This document shows positions 51,261-62,401 of a DNA stretch of 64,000 nt, piece after piece; the first letter of the stretch is position 1, and every line of letters begins with the position of its first letter. The notes beneath the pieces are model-generated. The model saw only the letters and a program-made list of their open reading frames with translations, was not told the DNA's origin and ran no database searches. The position numbers and the translations under genes were made by a program. The DNA is from Paenibacillus cookii. GTDB taxonomy: Bacteria > Bacillota > Bacilli > Paenibacillales > Paenibacillaceae. Where the stretch lies: the NCBI RefSeq assembly GCF_018333375.1, contig NZ_BORW01000028.1:1-64000 (forward strand), written 5' to 3'.

Positions 51261-51297
51261 AAAGGTTGGGCGGATCTTACATCCGCACAACCTTTTT
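51261..51297. terminator. Bidirectional terminator
   Basis: AAAGGTTG...CAACCTTT outer stem with GCGGAT / ATCCGC inner stem, A- and T-runs on both sides. Serves yfbR and the SDR gene. Confidence 0.9.
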
Positions 51298-51316
51298 TGT
51301 TTTTTCGAGTACGCGA

Positions 51317-52186
<870 letters not shown>

Positions 52187-52338
52187 GATTCATGCTCCTT
52201 TCCGTGCTGATCTTGGCTTTGGGTCCATTTCTGGCACACAGGATACCATTCCCATATTAGGATGCAAGTAAAACAAACCCTTTATTCGTCCGACGCTATT
52301 TACTTACCCTATGATCCGGATCAATAAACACCGAAAAA

Positions 52339-52370
52339 AACCATCCTTCCCGCCACGGAAGGATGGTTTT
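52339..52370. terminator. Terminator
   Basis: AACCATCCTTCC / GGAAGGATGGTT with a CGCCAC loop and flanking A/T-runs. Confidence 0.88.
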
Positions 52371-52396
52371 CGTTTATTTCAGCAAGTTAGTTCGAG

Positions 52397-52822
52397 TTAG
52401 ATGATGTGGTTGTACACCATGAAAAACAGCATCACAAGCACGCAAATCGCCAGCAACGCGCTGAGCGTGCGGATTTTTCCGGTTTCGACCGAAATGTCGC
52501 GGTTATTTTTAATCCCGTCCACGGCAAGACGAAGCGGTTTGCCCATCATGCCGCTGATCGCTCCGATCGCCAGGAACAAAATAACGACAACGATCATCCA
52601 AGGCACGGAGTATTCCCCTTGGCTCATCAAATATCCGCCGGTAAGCAATTGAATGATCAGCGCGATTTGCGCGTACGTGTTTAATCCGCGGATGGCCGTC
52701 GCGCTGCCTTCCTGGGCAGACAGGGACAATTTGGTCACTTTTCCGACGACGAACGGCAAAATCAAATAAAATCCCAGAGCAGCGGCGCCAATAATATGTA
52801 TGAATAACATTACCATTGCCAT
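52397..52822 (-). CDS. Small four-helix membrane protein
   Basis: The 141-residue protein has four membrane helices (VMLFIHIIGAAALGFYLILPFVV, AQIALIIQLLTGGYLMS, PWMIVVVILFLAIGAISGMMG, LSALLAICVLVMLFFMVYN), with HIIG and a second conserved segment reminiscent of DUF2269/CopD-like proteins; the resemblance is weak. I chose ATG 52822 behind GGAGGG. It is transcribed alone, before the mdh terminator. Function unknown. Confidence 0.65.
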   Translation of the reverse strand: MAMVMLFIHIIGAAALGFYLILPFVVGKVTKLSLSAQEGSATAIRGLNTYAQIALIIQLLTGGYLMSQGEYSVPWMIVVVILFLAIGAISGMMGKPLRLAVDGIKNNRDISVETGKIRTLSALLAICVLVMLFFMVYNHII

Positions 52823-52892
52823 GAACAATATCCCTCCACTAGTGTCTATGATTTAGATTACACTCAATATCATTTTACACCAACCAAAAGAA

Positions 52893-52933
52893 AAGAAAAC
52901 CTCTAAATCGTGAACAAAATTAGAGGTTTTCTT
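52893..52933 (-). terminator. Terminator of mdh
   Basis: AAGAAAACCTCTAA / TTAGAGGTTTTCTT, 14-bp perfect stem, T-rich on the minus strand (TTTCTTTT). Confidence 0.9.
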
Positions 52934-52963
52934 AAAAATGATGCATGCTTTGCAAGCGGTCCG

Positions 52964-53905
<942 letters not shown>

Positions 53906-53916
53906 GTACCTCACTC

Positions 53917-55209
53917 CTACATGTTTTTGATGACTTCATCTGCAAACTCGGAGCATTTCACTTGGGTTGCGCCGTCCATCAGGCGGGCAAAGTCGTAAGT
54001 AACGGTTTTGTTGTTGATCGAAGTTTCCATGCCTTTGTAGATCAGGTCGGCCGCTTCCTGCCATCCGAGGTGCTCAAGCAGCATAACGCCGGACAGGATA
54101 ACGGATCCAGGGTTCACCACGTCTTTGTCCGCGTATTTCGGAGCCGTGCCGTGCGTAGCTTCGAAAATCGCATGGCCGGTTACGTAGTTGATGTTTGCGC
54201 CCGGAGCGATGCCGATGCCGCCGATTTGGGCCGCAAGCGCGTCGGACAGGTAGTCGCCGTTCAGGTTGAGCGTAGCGATAACGTCGAAGTCGGTCGGACG
54301 AGTCAACACTTGCTGCAGGGCGATGTCCGCAATCGCGTCCTTCACGATGATTTTGCCTTCGGCTTCCGCAGCGCTTTGAGCGGCATTTGCGGCGTCTACG
54401 CCGTCTTTTTCTTTGATGGCGTCGTATTGGGCCCAAGTGAACACTTTATCGCCGAATTCCTGCTCGGCCACTTCGTAGCCCCAGTTTTTGAACGCGCCTT
54501 CGGTGAATTTCATGATGTTGCCTTTGTGAACGAGCGTAACGCTCTTGCGGCCGTGTTTGATCGCATATTCGACCGCGGCGCGGACGAGGCGCTTGGAGCC
54601 TTCGGAGGAAACCGGCTTGATGCCGATACCGGAAGTTTCAGGGAAGCGGATTTTGTTGACGCCCATTTCTTCCTGAAGGAATTTGATGACCTTTTTCACT
54701 TCTTCGGAGCCTTCTTTGTATTCGATCCCTGCATAAATATCTTCGGTATTTTCACGGAAAATAACCATGTCGACTTGCTCGGGATGCTTAACCGGCGAAG
54801 GCACGCCGTTGAAATAACGCACAGGACGCAGGCAGACGTACAGGTCGAGCTCTTGGCGAAGCGCCACGTTCAGGGAACGGATGCCGCCGCCGATCGGCGT
54901 AGTCAAAGGTCCTTTGATGGCAACGATATATTCACGGATGGCTTCCAGCGTATCGTTCGGCAGCCATTCTCCGTATGTATTAAAAGCTTTTTCGCCGGCG
55001 AATACTTCATACCACGCGATTTTTTTGGAGCCGCCGTAAGCCTTGTCCACCGCAGCGTCCAAAACGCGTTTCGATGCTTTCCAGATGTCGCGGCCGGTGC
55101 CGTCCCCTTCGATAAAAGGAATGATCGGGTTGTTAGGCACCTGGAGCTTGCCGTTTACGATTTCGATTTTTTCACCCTCGGTAGGAAGTGCGAACTTTTC
55201 CAATTTCAT
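53917..55209 (-). CDS. icd: Isocitrate dehydrogenase (NADP)
   Basis: The 430-residue enzyme matches NADP-dependent isocitrate dehydrogenases: IIPFIEGDGTGRDIW, VFRENTEDIYAGIEY, DVIATLNLNGDYLSDALAAQIGGIG and GTAPKYADKDVVNPGSVILS. It oxidatively decarboxylates isocitrate to 2-oxoglutarate. I chose ATG 55209, with GGAGG nine bases upstream. It lies between citZ (117-bp gap) and mdh. Confidence 0.98.
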   Translation of the reverse strand: MKLEKFALPTEGEKIEIVNGKLQVPNNPIIPFIEGDGTGRDIWKASKRVLDAAVDKAYGGSKKIAWYEVFAGEKAFNTYGEWLPNDTLEAIREYIVAIKGPLTTPIGGGIRSLNVALRQELDLYVCLRPVRYFNGVPSPVKHPEQVDMVIFRENTEDIYAGIEYKEGSEEVKKVIKFLQEEMGVNKIRFPETSGIGIKPVSSEGSKRLVRAAVEYAIKHGRKSVTLVHKGNIMKFTEGAFKNWGYEVAEQEFGDKVFTWAQYDAIKEKDGVDAANAAQSAAEAEGKIIVKDAIADIALQQVLTRPTDFDVIATLNLNGDYLSDALAAQIGGIGIAPGANINYVTGHAIFEATHGTAPKYADKDVVNPGSVILSGVMLLEHLGWQEAADLIYKGMETSINNKTVTYDFARLMDGATQVKCSEFADEVIKNM

Positions 55210-55326
55210 TATGAACATCCTCCTTCGTTTTCATAAACATGATTTCTGGATCCATAGACAGCCGCATAGGGGCTCCGAAAACGCGCGGCATGCGGCGCTT
55301 CGGTCCCCTGCATCATCTTTTGCCCG

Positions 55327-56442
55327 TTAAGCGCGTTGTTCCACCGGCACGTATTTCTGATCGGTCAAACCGACGTATTCGGCACGCGGACGGATGATCC
55401 GGTTGTTCTCGTATTGCTCGAGAATGTGCGCGGTCCATCCGGACACGCGGCTGATGGCAAAAATCGGAGTAAACAACTCGTGATTGATCCCTAGCTGAGT
55501 ATACACAGAAGCGGAGTAGAAATCCACATTTGGACGCAAACCTTTTTGGCTCGTGACCAGGTCGTCGATCTTGACGGACATTTCGTACAGCCGCGTATCG
55601 CCTTTCATTTCGCCGAGCTCGCGGGACATTTTTTGCAAATGCTTCGCGCGCGGATCGCCGTTTTTGTAGACGCGGTGGCCGAAGCCCATGATCTTGTCGC
55701 GGTTTTCCAGCTTGTTCATGATGTACGGCTCCACGTTTTCGATCGATCCGATTTCGTTCAGCATTTTCATGACGGCTTCGTTGGCTCCGCCGTGCAGCGG
55801 CCCCTTCAAAGCGCCGATCGCCGAAGTCACGCCGGAATAGATGTCTGAAAGCGTAGCCACGGTTACGCGCGCGGCAAACGTGGATGCGTTCAGCTCATGG
55901 TCCGCATGCAGCACAAGCGCCTGATCCAATGCTTTCACCGAAACCTCTTCCGGCTTTTCGCCTCTCAGCATGTACAGGAAGTTTTCGGCAATGGACGCCC
56001 CGGCCAGCGGCGCCACCGGCTCCTTGCCGTCGCGAATGCGCGCCAGCGCGGCGATGACGGTAGGCAGCTTCGCCTGAAGGCGGATCGCCTTGCGTTCGTT
56101 CGCCTCACGGCTCATGTCATCGGCTTCCGCGTCGTACAAGGCAAGTGCCGATACCGCCGAACGGAGAGCAGCCATCGTGTTTGTATCTTTAGGATATGAT
56201 TTCATTTGCTGGATGACTTGATCCGGAATGGTAGCTTCGTTGCTTAAATCCTGTTGGAGCTGTTTCAGTTCTGCCTCGTTAGGCAGCTTTCCGAACCACA
56301 GCAGATAGGCTACTTCTTCAAAACTTGCGTTCTGCGCAAGGTCATCGATATTGTAACCGCGGTATGTGAGCACACCGTCCACGATCGAACTGATGGAAGA
56401 AGCTGCGGCGACAATTCCCTCAAGGCCTTTCGTAGCTGTCAT
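55327..56442 (-). CDS. citZ: Citrate synthase
   Basis: The 371-residue protein has the citrate synthase signatures: LHADHELNASTF and PLHGGANEAV, GFGHRVYKNGDPRAKHL with catalytic His, and VDFYSASVYTQLGI with Asp. It condenses acetyl-CoA and oxaloacetate. ATG 56442 follows AAAGGAG. First gene of citZ-icd-mdh. The 117 bp before icd contain a long inverted repeat (AGGGGACCGAA..TTCGGAGCCCCT) that could adjust downstream expression. Confidence 0.98.
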   Translation of the reverse strand: MTATKGLEGIVAAASSISSIVDGVLTYRGYNIDDLAQNASFEEVAYLLWFGKLPNEAELKQLQQDLSNEATIPDQVIQQMKSYPKDTNTMAALRSAVSALALYDAEADDMSREANERKAIRLQAKLPTVIAALARIRDGKEPVAPLAGASIAENFLYMLRGEKPEEVSVKALDQALVLHADHELNASTFAARVTVATLSDIYSGVTSAIGALKGPLHGGANEAVMKMLNEIGSIENVEPYIMNKLENRDKIMGFGHRVYKNGDPRAKHLQKMSRELGEMKGDTRLYEMSVKIDDLVTSQKGLRPNVDFYSASVYTQLGINHELFTPIFAISRVSGWTAHILEQYENNRIIRPRAEYVGLTDQKYVPVEQRA

Positions 56443-56673
56443 CGTACATCTCTCCTTTGTAAAACGGATTTTAAAACGGATCAAACGAGCCGTGAAAACA
56501 TTTACATTTTATTCGAAAGAAAAAAGACGGCCGTCCGCCATTCTACCTGACAATGAAGGGCGCCAAGTAATGGAATCACTATTATCATAAAGTATTTTGT
56601 CGGATATGTGAACATAAGCGCCCCCGATAAGAGCATCAAATTGTTTTATCAGACACATAAAATAATTTTTATC

Positions 56674-56692
56674 ATGCAGCCAAAGGCTGCAT
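56674..56692 (-). terminator. Short terminator behind fxsA
   Basis: ATGCAGCC / GGCTGCAT with TTT loop directly after the stop codon, followed by an AT-rich but interrupted T-tract. Confidence 0.5.
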
Positions 56693-57082
56693 TTAACGGC
56701 GATAAATCGTGATTTTTCCGTCTTTCATTTTCCGCTCGAGCCATCTCAGGATCAGGAAACGGTACAGCGGGCGGGTCAGCGGGAACACCATCGTGAAGCC
56801 CACGATGTCGGTAAGGAACCCCGGAACGACCAGCAAAACCCCCCCGATAAACACGCATAACCCGTCGACGAGGTTTCTCCCCGGGACCTGCCCGGCGTTG
56901 ATCCGGGCGCGCGAATCTTCCAGCACCTTGCGCCCTTCGAAACGCATCATGACCATCCCGATGACGGAGGTTACGATGGTTAACAGGAACGTGTTGCCGG
57001 CTCCGACCCGGCTTGCCACCAGGTCAAAGCCGTAAATTTCGGCAGCCACGACGATCAACACGGCAAGCGGCCATTTCCACAT
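56693..57082 (-). CDS. fxsA: FxsA family membrane protein
   Basis: The 129-residue protein has three to four membrane helices (PLAVLIVVAAEIYGFDLVAS, TFLLTIVTSVIGMVMM, GLCVFIGGVLLVVPGFLTDIVGF) and the FxsA-typical PGFLTDIVGF segment. FxsA alleviates phage T7 exclusion by the F plasmid in E. coli; the general role is unknown. ATG 57082 shares a base with the upstream thioesterase stop (TAATG) and has GGGGAGG before it. The longer frame upstream is a shadow of the thioesterase gene. Confidence 0.92.
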   Translation of the reverse strand: MWKWPLAVLIVVAAEIYGFDLVASRVGAGNTFLLTIVTSVIGMVMMRFEGRKVLEDSRARINAGQVPGRNLVDGLCVFIGGVLLVVPGFLTDIVGFTMVFPLTRPLYRFLILRWLERKMKDGKITIYRR

Positions 57083-57594
57083 TACGAAACGCCTCCCCTG
57101 GCGAGCGCCCTCTCCAATGCGGCATAAAGCTCCGGAGCGCTTTTGTCCAGCCTGACGGGCTGCCATTCGCGGCTTACCCATACGTGGCTCGTCGAACCCG
57201 ACACCAGCAGCTCTCCGGGCAGCTCCTGCCCCTCTGCGCAGGCCATGGCGTCCCATCCGCCGCGTTCCTCGGCCGAAAGCCTTCTTACCTCGTATGCATA
57301 TTTGATCCTCAATTTCGAAAAGGAGGTCATCCGCGTAAAAATCGTAATTTCATCGTCATAGCGGGCAGGCTGGCTGAATTTCATGTCGAGGTCCGTGACG
57401 GGCAGCAACACCCCCTGCTCCTCCATGCTACGGTATGTAATGCCAAGCTCGCGGATCATTTCGGTCCGTCCGATCTCAAACCAGTTCAAGTAATTGGCGT
57501 GGTAGACGACGCCCATCTGGTCGCTTTCCTGATAGCGAACCCGGATGGTCGTGCGGTACCAACGGCTGAGCTTGTCTCCCATGTCTTTTCCCAT
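57082..57594 (-). CDS. Acyl-CoA thioesterase, hotdog fold (YbgC-like)
   Basis: The ~170-residue protein has the 4HBT hotdog pattern with the catalytic region YQESDQMGVVYHANYLNWFEIGRTEMIRELG (Asp and His of YbgC/4-HBA-CoA thioesterases). It hydrolyses acyl-CoA; chain preference is unknown. The start is uncertain between ATG 57594 and TTG 57603; AAGGGA is upstream of both. It is co-translated with fxsA. Confidence 0.9.
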   Translation of the reverse strand: MGKDMGDKLSRWYRTTIRVRYQESDQMGVVYHANYLNWFEIGRTEMIRELGITYRSMEEQGVLLPVTDLDMKFSQPARYDDEITIFTRMTSFSKLRIKYAYEVRRLSAEERGGWDAMACAEGQELPGELLVSGSTSHVWVSREWQPVRLDKSAPELYAALERALARGGVS

Positions 57595-57768
57595 GTCTGC
57601 CAAAGTCCCTTCTTTGAAAATTCATGCATTGTTTCCAGTATAACATAGGGCTTCGCAACTCTCGAATTTGCGGCAAAAGACACCCCTGAAACAGCGCCCG
57701 TTAGGTATTTTGTTCCATTTCATCTCCATATTATTCAATAATACCCAGGCTTCCCGGAACCACAAAAA

Positions 57769-57798
57769 AAGCTGCGCAGGAATCGTCCTGCACAGCTT
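57769..57798 (-). terminator. Terminator of pyk
   Basis: AAGCTGCGCAGGA / TCCTGCACAGCTT (one mismatch), four-base loop, T-run on the minus strand. Confidence 0.88.
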
Positions 57799-57837
57799 TT
57801 CAAACGGTCATACGGTATTTTCTAAAACCCCGGCAGC

Positions 57838-59262
<1,425 letters not shown>

Positions 59263-59388
59263 TTGGGTCTCCTCCGTTTTTCATAAAAAATCTCTCTATC
59301 CTAAACATCTATAACCAAAAACTTAATTTACTACAAATTTAAGGCTTTGTATAGGAACTTTGTCATATCTATCTTTGACAAGAAGTGC

Positions 59389-60372
59389 CTATTCTATTGC
59401 TGTGGCAGCCGAAGATTGCTCAAATGCGAATTTTCCGATTTTGCGGAATTTCCGGTATCTGTCTTCTTTCAAAGCTTCGCTGTCCATGCCGGACAATTCC
59501 TCCAAATGCCGGATCAGCGCCTCTTTGATCGCCGAAGCCGTCCATTCGTAGTTTTTGTGGGCGCCTCCGACCGGCTCGGGAACGATCTCTTCGATCACTT
59601 CGAATCCAAGCAGGTCCTTGGCCGTAATTTTCATCGCCTCGGCGGCCTGATCGGCCTTCGAAGCATCCTTCCACAAAATCGACGCGGCTCCGTTCGGCGA
59701 AATCGCCGAATAAATGGCATGCTCAAGCATCAGCACACGGTTGCCTACGGCCAAAGCAAGAGCACCGCCGCTTCCACCTTCGCCGATGATCACACAAATG
59801 ACGGGAACGCCGAGCGCGGCCATATCCCGCAAATTGCGGGCGATCGCTTCGGATTGTCCCCTCTCTTCTGCTGTATTGCCCGGATACGCGCCTTTGGTAT
59901 CGACGAACGTAATGATCGGGCGTTTGAATTTGTCTGCCTGCTGCATCAGCCGCAGCGCTTTGCGGAACCCTTCCGGATGCGCGCTGCCGAAGAAACGGGC
60001 AATGTTATCCTTGGTATCCTTGCCCCGCTGCTGGCCGATGACCGTCACCGGTTTTCCGTCCAGCTTGGCGAGACCGCCAACGACGGCAAGATCGTCGCCG
60101 AACAGCCGGTCGCCGTGGAGCTCGATGAAATCGGTAAAAATAAGCTGAATCAGGTCAAGCGAGGTCGGACGCTGCTGATGTCTGGCCACATGCATTTTCT
60201 GACTCGGAGAAATGTTGGAATAAATTTCGTGTTCCAGCTCCGCATAACGTTCTTCCAGCCTTGAAATTTCGTCGGTAAAGTCGATCCCCTTGTCCTGTCC
60301 GAACTGCTTCAGCTCGTTGATTTTTTGCCGCATCTCGACAAGGGGTTTTTCAAAAGGCAATTCTCCCGCCAC
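59389..60372 (-). CDS. accA: Acetyl-CoA carboxylase carboxyltransferase subunit alpha
   Basis: The 327-residue protein shows AccA features: N-terminal helical LVEMRQKINELKQFG..LEERYAELEHEIY, then ARHQQRPTSLDLIQLIFTDFIELHGDRLFGDD, FGSAHPEGFRKALRLM and VICVIIGEGGSGGALALAVGNRVLMLEHAIYSAISPNGAA. With AccD it transfers CO2 from carboxybiotin to acetyl-CoA for fatty-acid synthesis. It begins directly after the accD stop codon. Confidence 0.98.
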   Translation of the reverse strand: MAGELPFEKPLVEMRQKINELKQFGQDKGIDFTDEISRLEERYAELEHEIYSNISPSQKMHVARHQQRPTSLDLIQLIFTDFIELHGDRLFGDDLAVVGGLAKLDGKPVTVIGQQRGKDTKDNIARFFGSAHPEGFRKALRLMQQADKFKRPIITFVDTKGAYPGNTAEERGQSEAIARNLRDMAALGVPVICVIIGEGGSGGALALAVGNRVLMLEHAIYSAISPNGAASILWKDASKADQAAEAMKITAKDLLGFEVIEEIVPEPVGGAHKNYEWTASAIKEALIRHLEELSGMDSEALKEDRYRKFRKIGKFAFEQSSAATAIE

Positions 60373-61266
60373 TTAGTCCCCCCCTTTCACGCTGTGCATC
60401 TCAAGGAGCTTGTACAGCATGGAACGAAGCTCTTTGCGATGGACCACCAGATCGAGCTGGCCGTGGGCCATGTTGAATTCCGCGGTCTGAAAATCATCCG
60501 GCAGCTTCTGGCGGATGGTCTGTTCGATAACGATCCGTCCCGCAAAACCAAATAGTGCTCCCGGTTCTGCAATGATGATGTCGCCAAGCATCGCAAAACT
60601 GGCGGAAACACCACCAAACGTAGGATCCGTGATCACGGAAATGTATAGACCGCCCTTTTCGTTGAAACGCGCCAGGGCAGCGCTTGTTTTCGCCATCTGC
60701 ATCAGGCTGAGGATGCTCTCCTGCATGCGGGCCCCGCCTGAGGTCGAAAAGATGATGAGCGGCAGTTCTTTCTCCGTCGCGACTTCCACGGCCCTCGTAA
60801 TTTTTTCGCCGACGACGGAGCCCATGCTGCCGGAAAAGAAATCGAAGCTCATGACGGCCACGACAACAGGCAGTTCATCGATCGTTCCTTGCCCGGTAAC
60901 GACCGCCTCGCGCAGGTCGGACTTCATTCTCTGCTGCTCCAGCTTCGTCGCATACCCCGGGAATTCCAGCTCATCCACCGATACCATGCCGCCGTCAAAT
61001 TCCTGAAAGCTTCCTTCGTCCAGAAGCATATGGATCCGTTCCATGGCGTTCAGGCGCATATGGTACCCGCAGCTTGGGCAAACCTTCAAATTTTTCTCCA
61101 GCTCTTTGCTGTATTGAATCGTACCGCACTTCGGACATTTATTCATGAGCCCTTCGGGAACTTCCCGCCGGGGTCTCTCGCTTTCGCCAGGCTCGCCGCC
61201 TCTTCCTACACGATCTGAAGGAATGGTCGCGTACTTCCTTTTTTTCTGAAACAAGTCTTTAAACAC
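60373..61266 (-). CDS. accD: Acetyl-CoA carboxylase carboxyltransferase subunit beta
   Basis: The 297-residue protein has the AccD zinc ribbon (NKCPKCGTIQYSKELEKNLKVCPSCGYH, four cysteines) and the crotonase-like core (VAVMSFDFFSGSMGSVVGEKITRA..STSGGARMQESILSLMQM..ISVITDPTFGGVSASFAMLGD). Partner of AccA, encoded without a gap between them, ensuring stoichiometric synthesis. Length normal for Bacillota. Confidence 0.98.
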   Translation of the reverse strand: MFKDLFQKKRKYATIPSDRVGRGGEPGESERPRREVPEGLMNKCPKCGTIQYSKELEKNLKVCPSCGYHMRLNAMERIHMLLDEGSFQEFDGGMVSVDELEFPGYATKLEQQRMKSDLREAVVTGQGTIDELPVVVAVMSFDFFSGSMGSVVGEKITRAVEVATEKELPLIIFSTSGGARMQESILSLMQMAKTSAALARFNEKGGLYISVITDPTFGGVSASFAMLGDIIIAEPGALFGFAGRIVIEQTIRQKLPDDFQTAEFNMAHGQLDLVVHRKELRSMLYKLLEMHSVKGGD

Positions 61267-61351
61267 AACTACACCTCTCCAGCCGTTTATTTACTCAGCC
61301 GCATCAATCGTTCAACCAATCTGAAACGCCGTTTACATTTATCCCGGGAGA

Positions 61352-61540
61352 TTAAGGATGCAATATAGAATTCAGCACTTCCTGGACTTCCTCCAGCTCC
61401 CCGGAGGGAACCAGAATTTCAAATTGCTGCTTGGATAAGTTGACCGGACGGCTTTTCACCAAAAATCCTTCTTCGGTTAGCTTGGCCTGGATCATTTCCG
61501 CAACCTTCGCGGTTGGCGCGATATAGATGACCGTCCACAT
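61352..61540 (-). CDS. Small DUF2007-like protein
   Basis: The 62-residue protein (MWTVIYIAPTAKVAEMIQAK..) has a beta-alpha-beta pattern like the ferredoxin-like fold of DUF2007 'putative signal transducing' proteins: VIYIA, AEMIQAKLTEEGFLVKSRPV, and FEILVPSGELEEVQEVLNSIL. I started at ATG 61540 since the family begins there; an upstream extension lacks similarity. It lies between accD and the PgpA-like gene. Role unknown. Confidence 0.7.
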   Translation of the reverse strand: MWTVIYIAPTAKVAEMIQAKLTEEGFLVKSRPVNLSKQQFEILVPSGELEEVQEVLNSILHP

Positions 61541-61671
61541 GCCTTTCGTCAGCCCCCTAATCTCATGTTTCTTTAGCCCGCATAATGAAACAATGATAAC
61601 ATAACTCTGTTTTTTCCCGCAAGAAAGAACGGTTCGGCGGATCAAGGGGCGTCGAAAGGCCCGGGCTTGTT

Positions 61672-62175
61672 TCAGGAGCCGGACAGGCCGGAGCCGGGAT
61701 ATGTTTTGGCGCCTTCATGCCTGTGGGCGATGCGGGCCGACGCCGCCGCGGCAAGCCCTGCCACCAGATCGTCCAAAAAAACGTGGATTTCGCCCTTTTT
61801 ATCGTTCAGCTCCGCGATGATCCCGTTTTTTTCTTTATCCAAATATCCAAAGCTCGTCAATCCGATCATACCATACACGTTGGTGATGCCGACAGCCAAA
61901 GTCTCGTCGACGCCATACAACGGTTCATCCGCCTCCATGATGGCCTGAAGCGGCTGAGGCAGCAGCCTTTGCTCCGCCAGCTCGTCGAGGGCGATCCCCG
62001 TAAAAAGCGTATACTGCACCTCCCGCTTCCCAAGCACGGCTTTGACGCTTTCGATGCAATCCTGCACCGTCAAAAGAGGGTGGTAAGCCAGTTGGAGCTG
62101 GAGCACGATCTCCGCAATGTCCTCGACCTTGACTCCACGCCGGTTCAGCATGGCTACCGCTGCTTCATACGACAT
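61672..62175 (-). CDS. Phosphatidylglycerophosphatase A family protein (YutG-like)
   Basis: The 167-residue protein resembles the YutG/PgpA family: RRGVKVEDIAEIVLQLQ..YHPLLTVQDCIESVKAVLGKREVQYTLFTGIALDELAEQRLLP and GMIGLTSFGYLDKEKNGIIAELNDK followed by IHVFLDDLVAGLAAA with a conserved DD. Members dephosphorylate phosphatidylglycerol phosphate or have unknown roles in Gram-positives. Unlike the E. coli enzyme it has no clear membrane helix. Located between dnaE and the acc genes. Confidence 0.88.
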   Translation of the reverse strand: MSYEAAVAMLNRRGVKVEDIAEIVLQLQLAYHPLLTVQDCIESVKAVLGKREVQYTLFTGIALDELAEQRLLPQPLQAIMEADEPLYGVDETLAVGITNVYGMIGLTSFGYLDKEKNGIIAELNDKKGEIHVFLDDLVAGLAAAASARIAHRHEGAKTYPGSGLSGS

Positions 62176-62401
62176 CCGTCATTCCCCCCGCATACGCCGC
62201 CGGGGCCCGATTTTCGAAAAAAAAGCTCCCGGCGCTTCAAAATGTTGTCCCCAAAAGGGTGTTTCTAAGTGTATGCGGAAACGTCCGGAAACGTTCGTAA
62301 AATTGGGGTGAACGCCGGCGCAAGCGGGACATCGGCCGACCCGGGCAGCGCCTGATCGGAAGACGGCGGAAGACGCATGGTCCCGTTGACCGAATGTTTA
62401 A

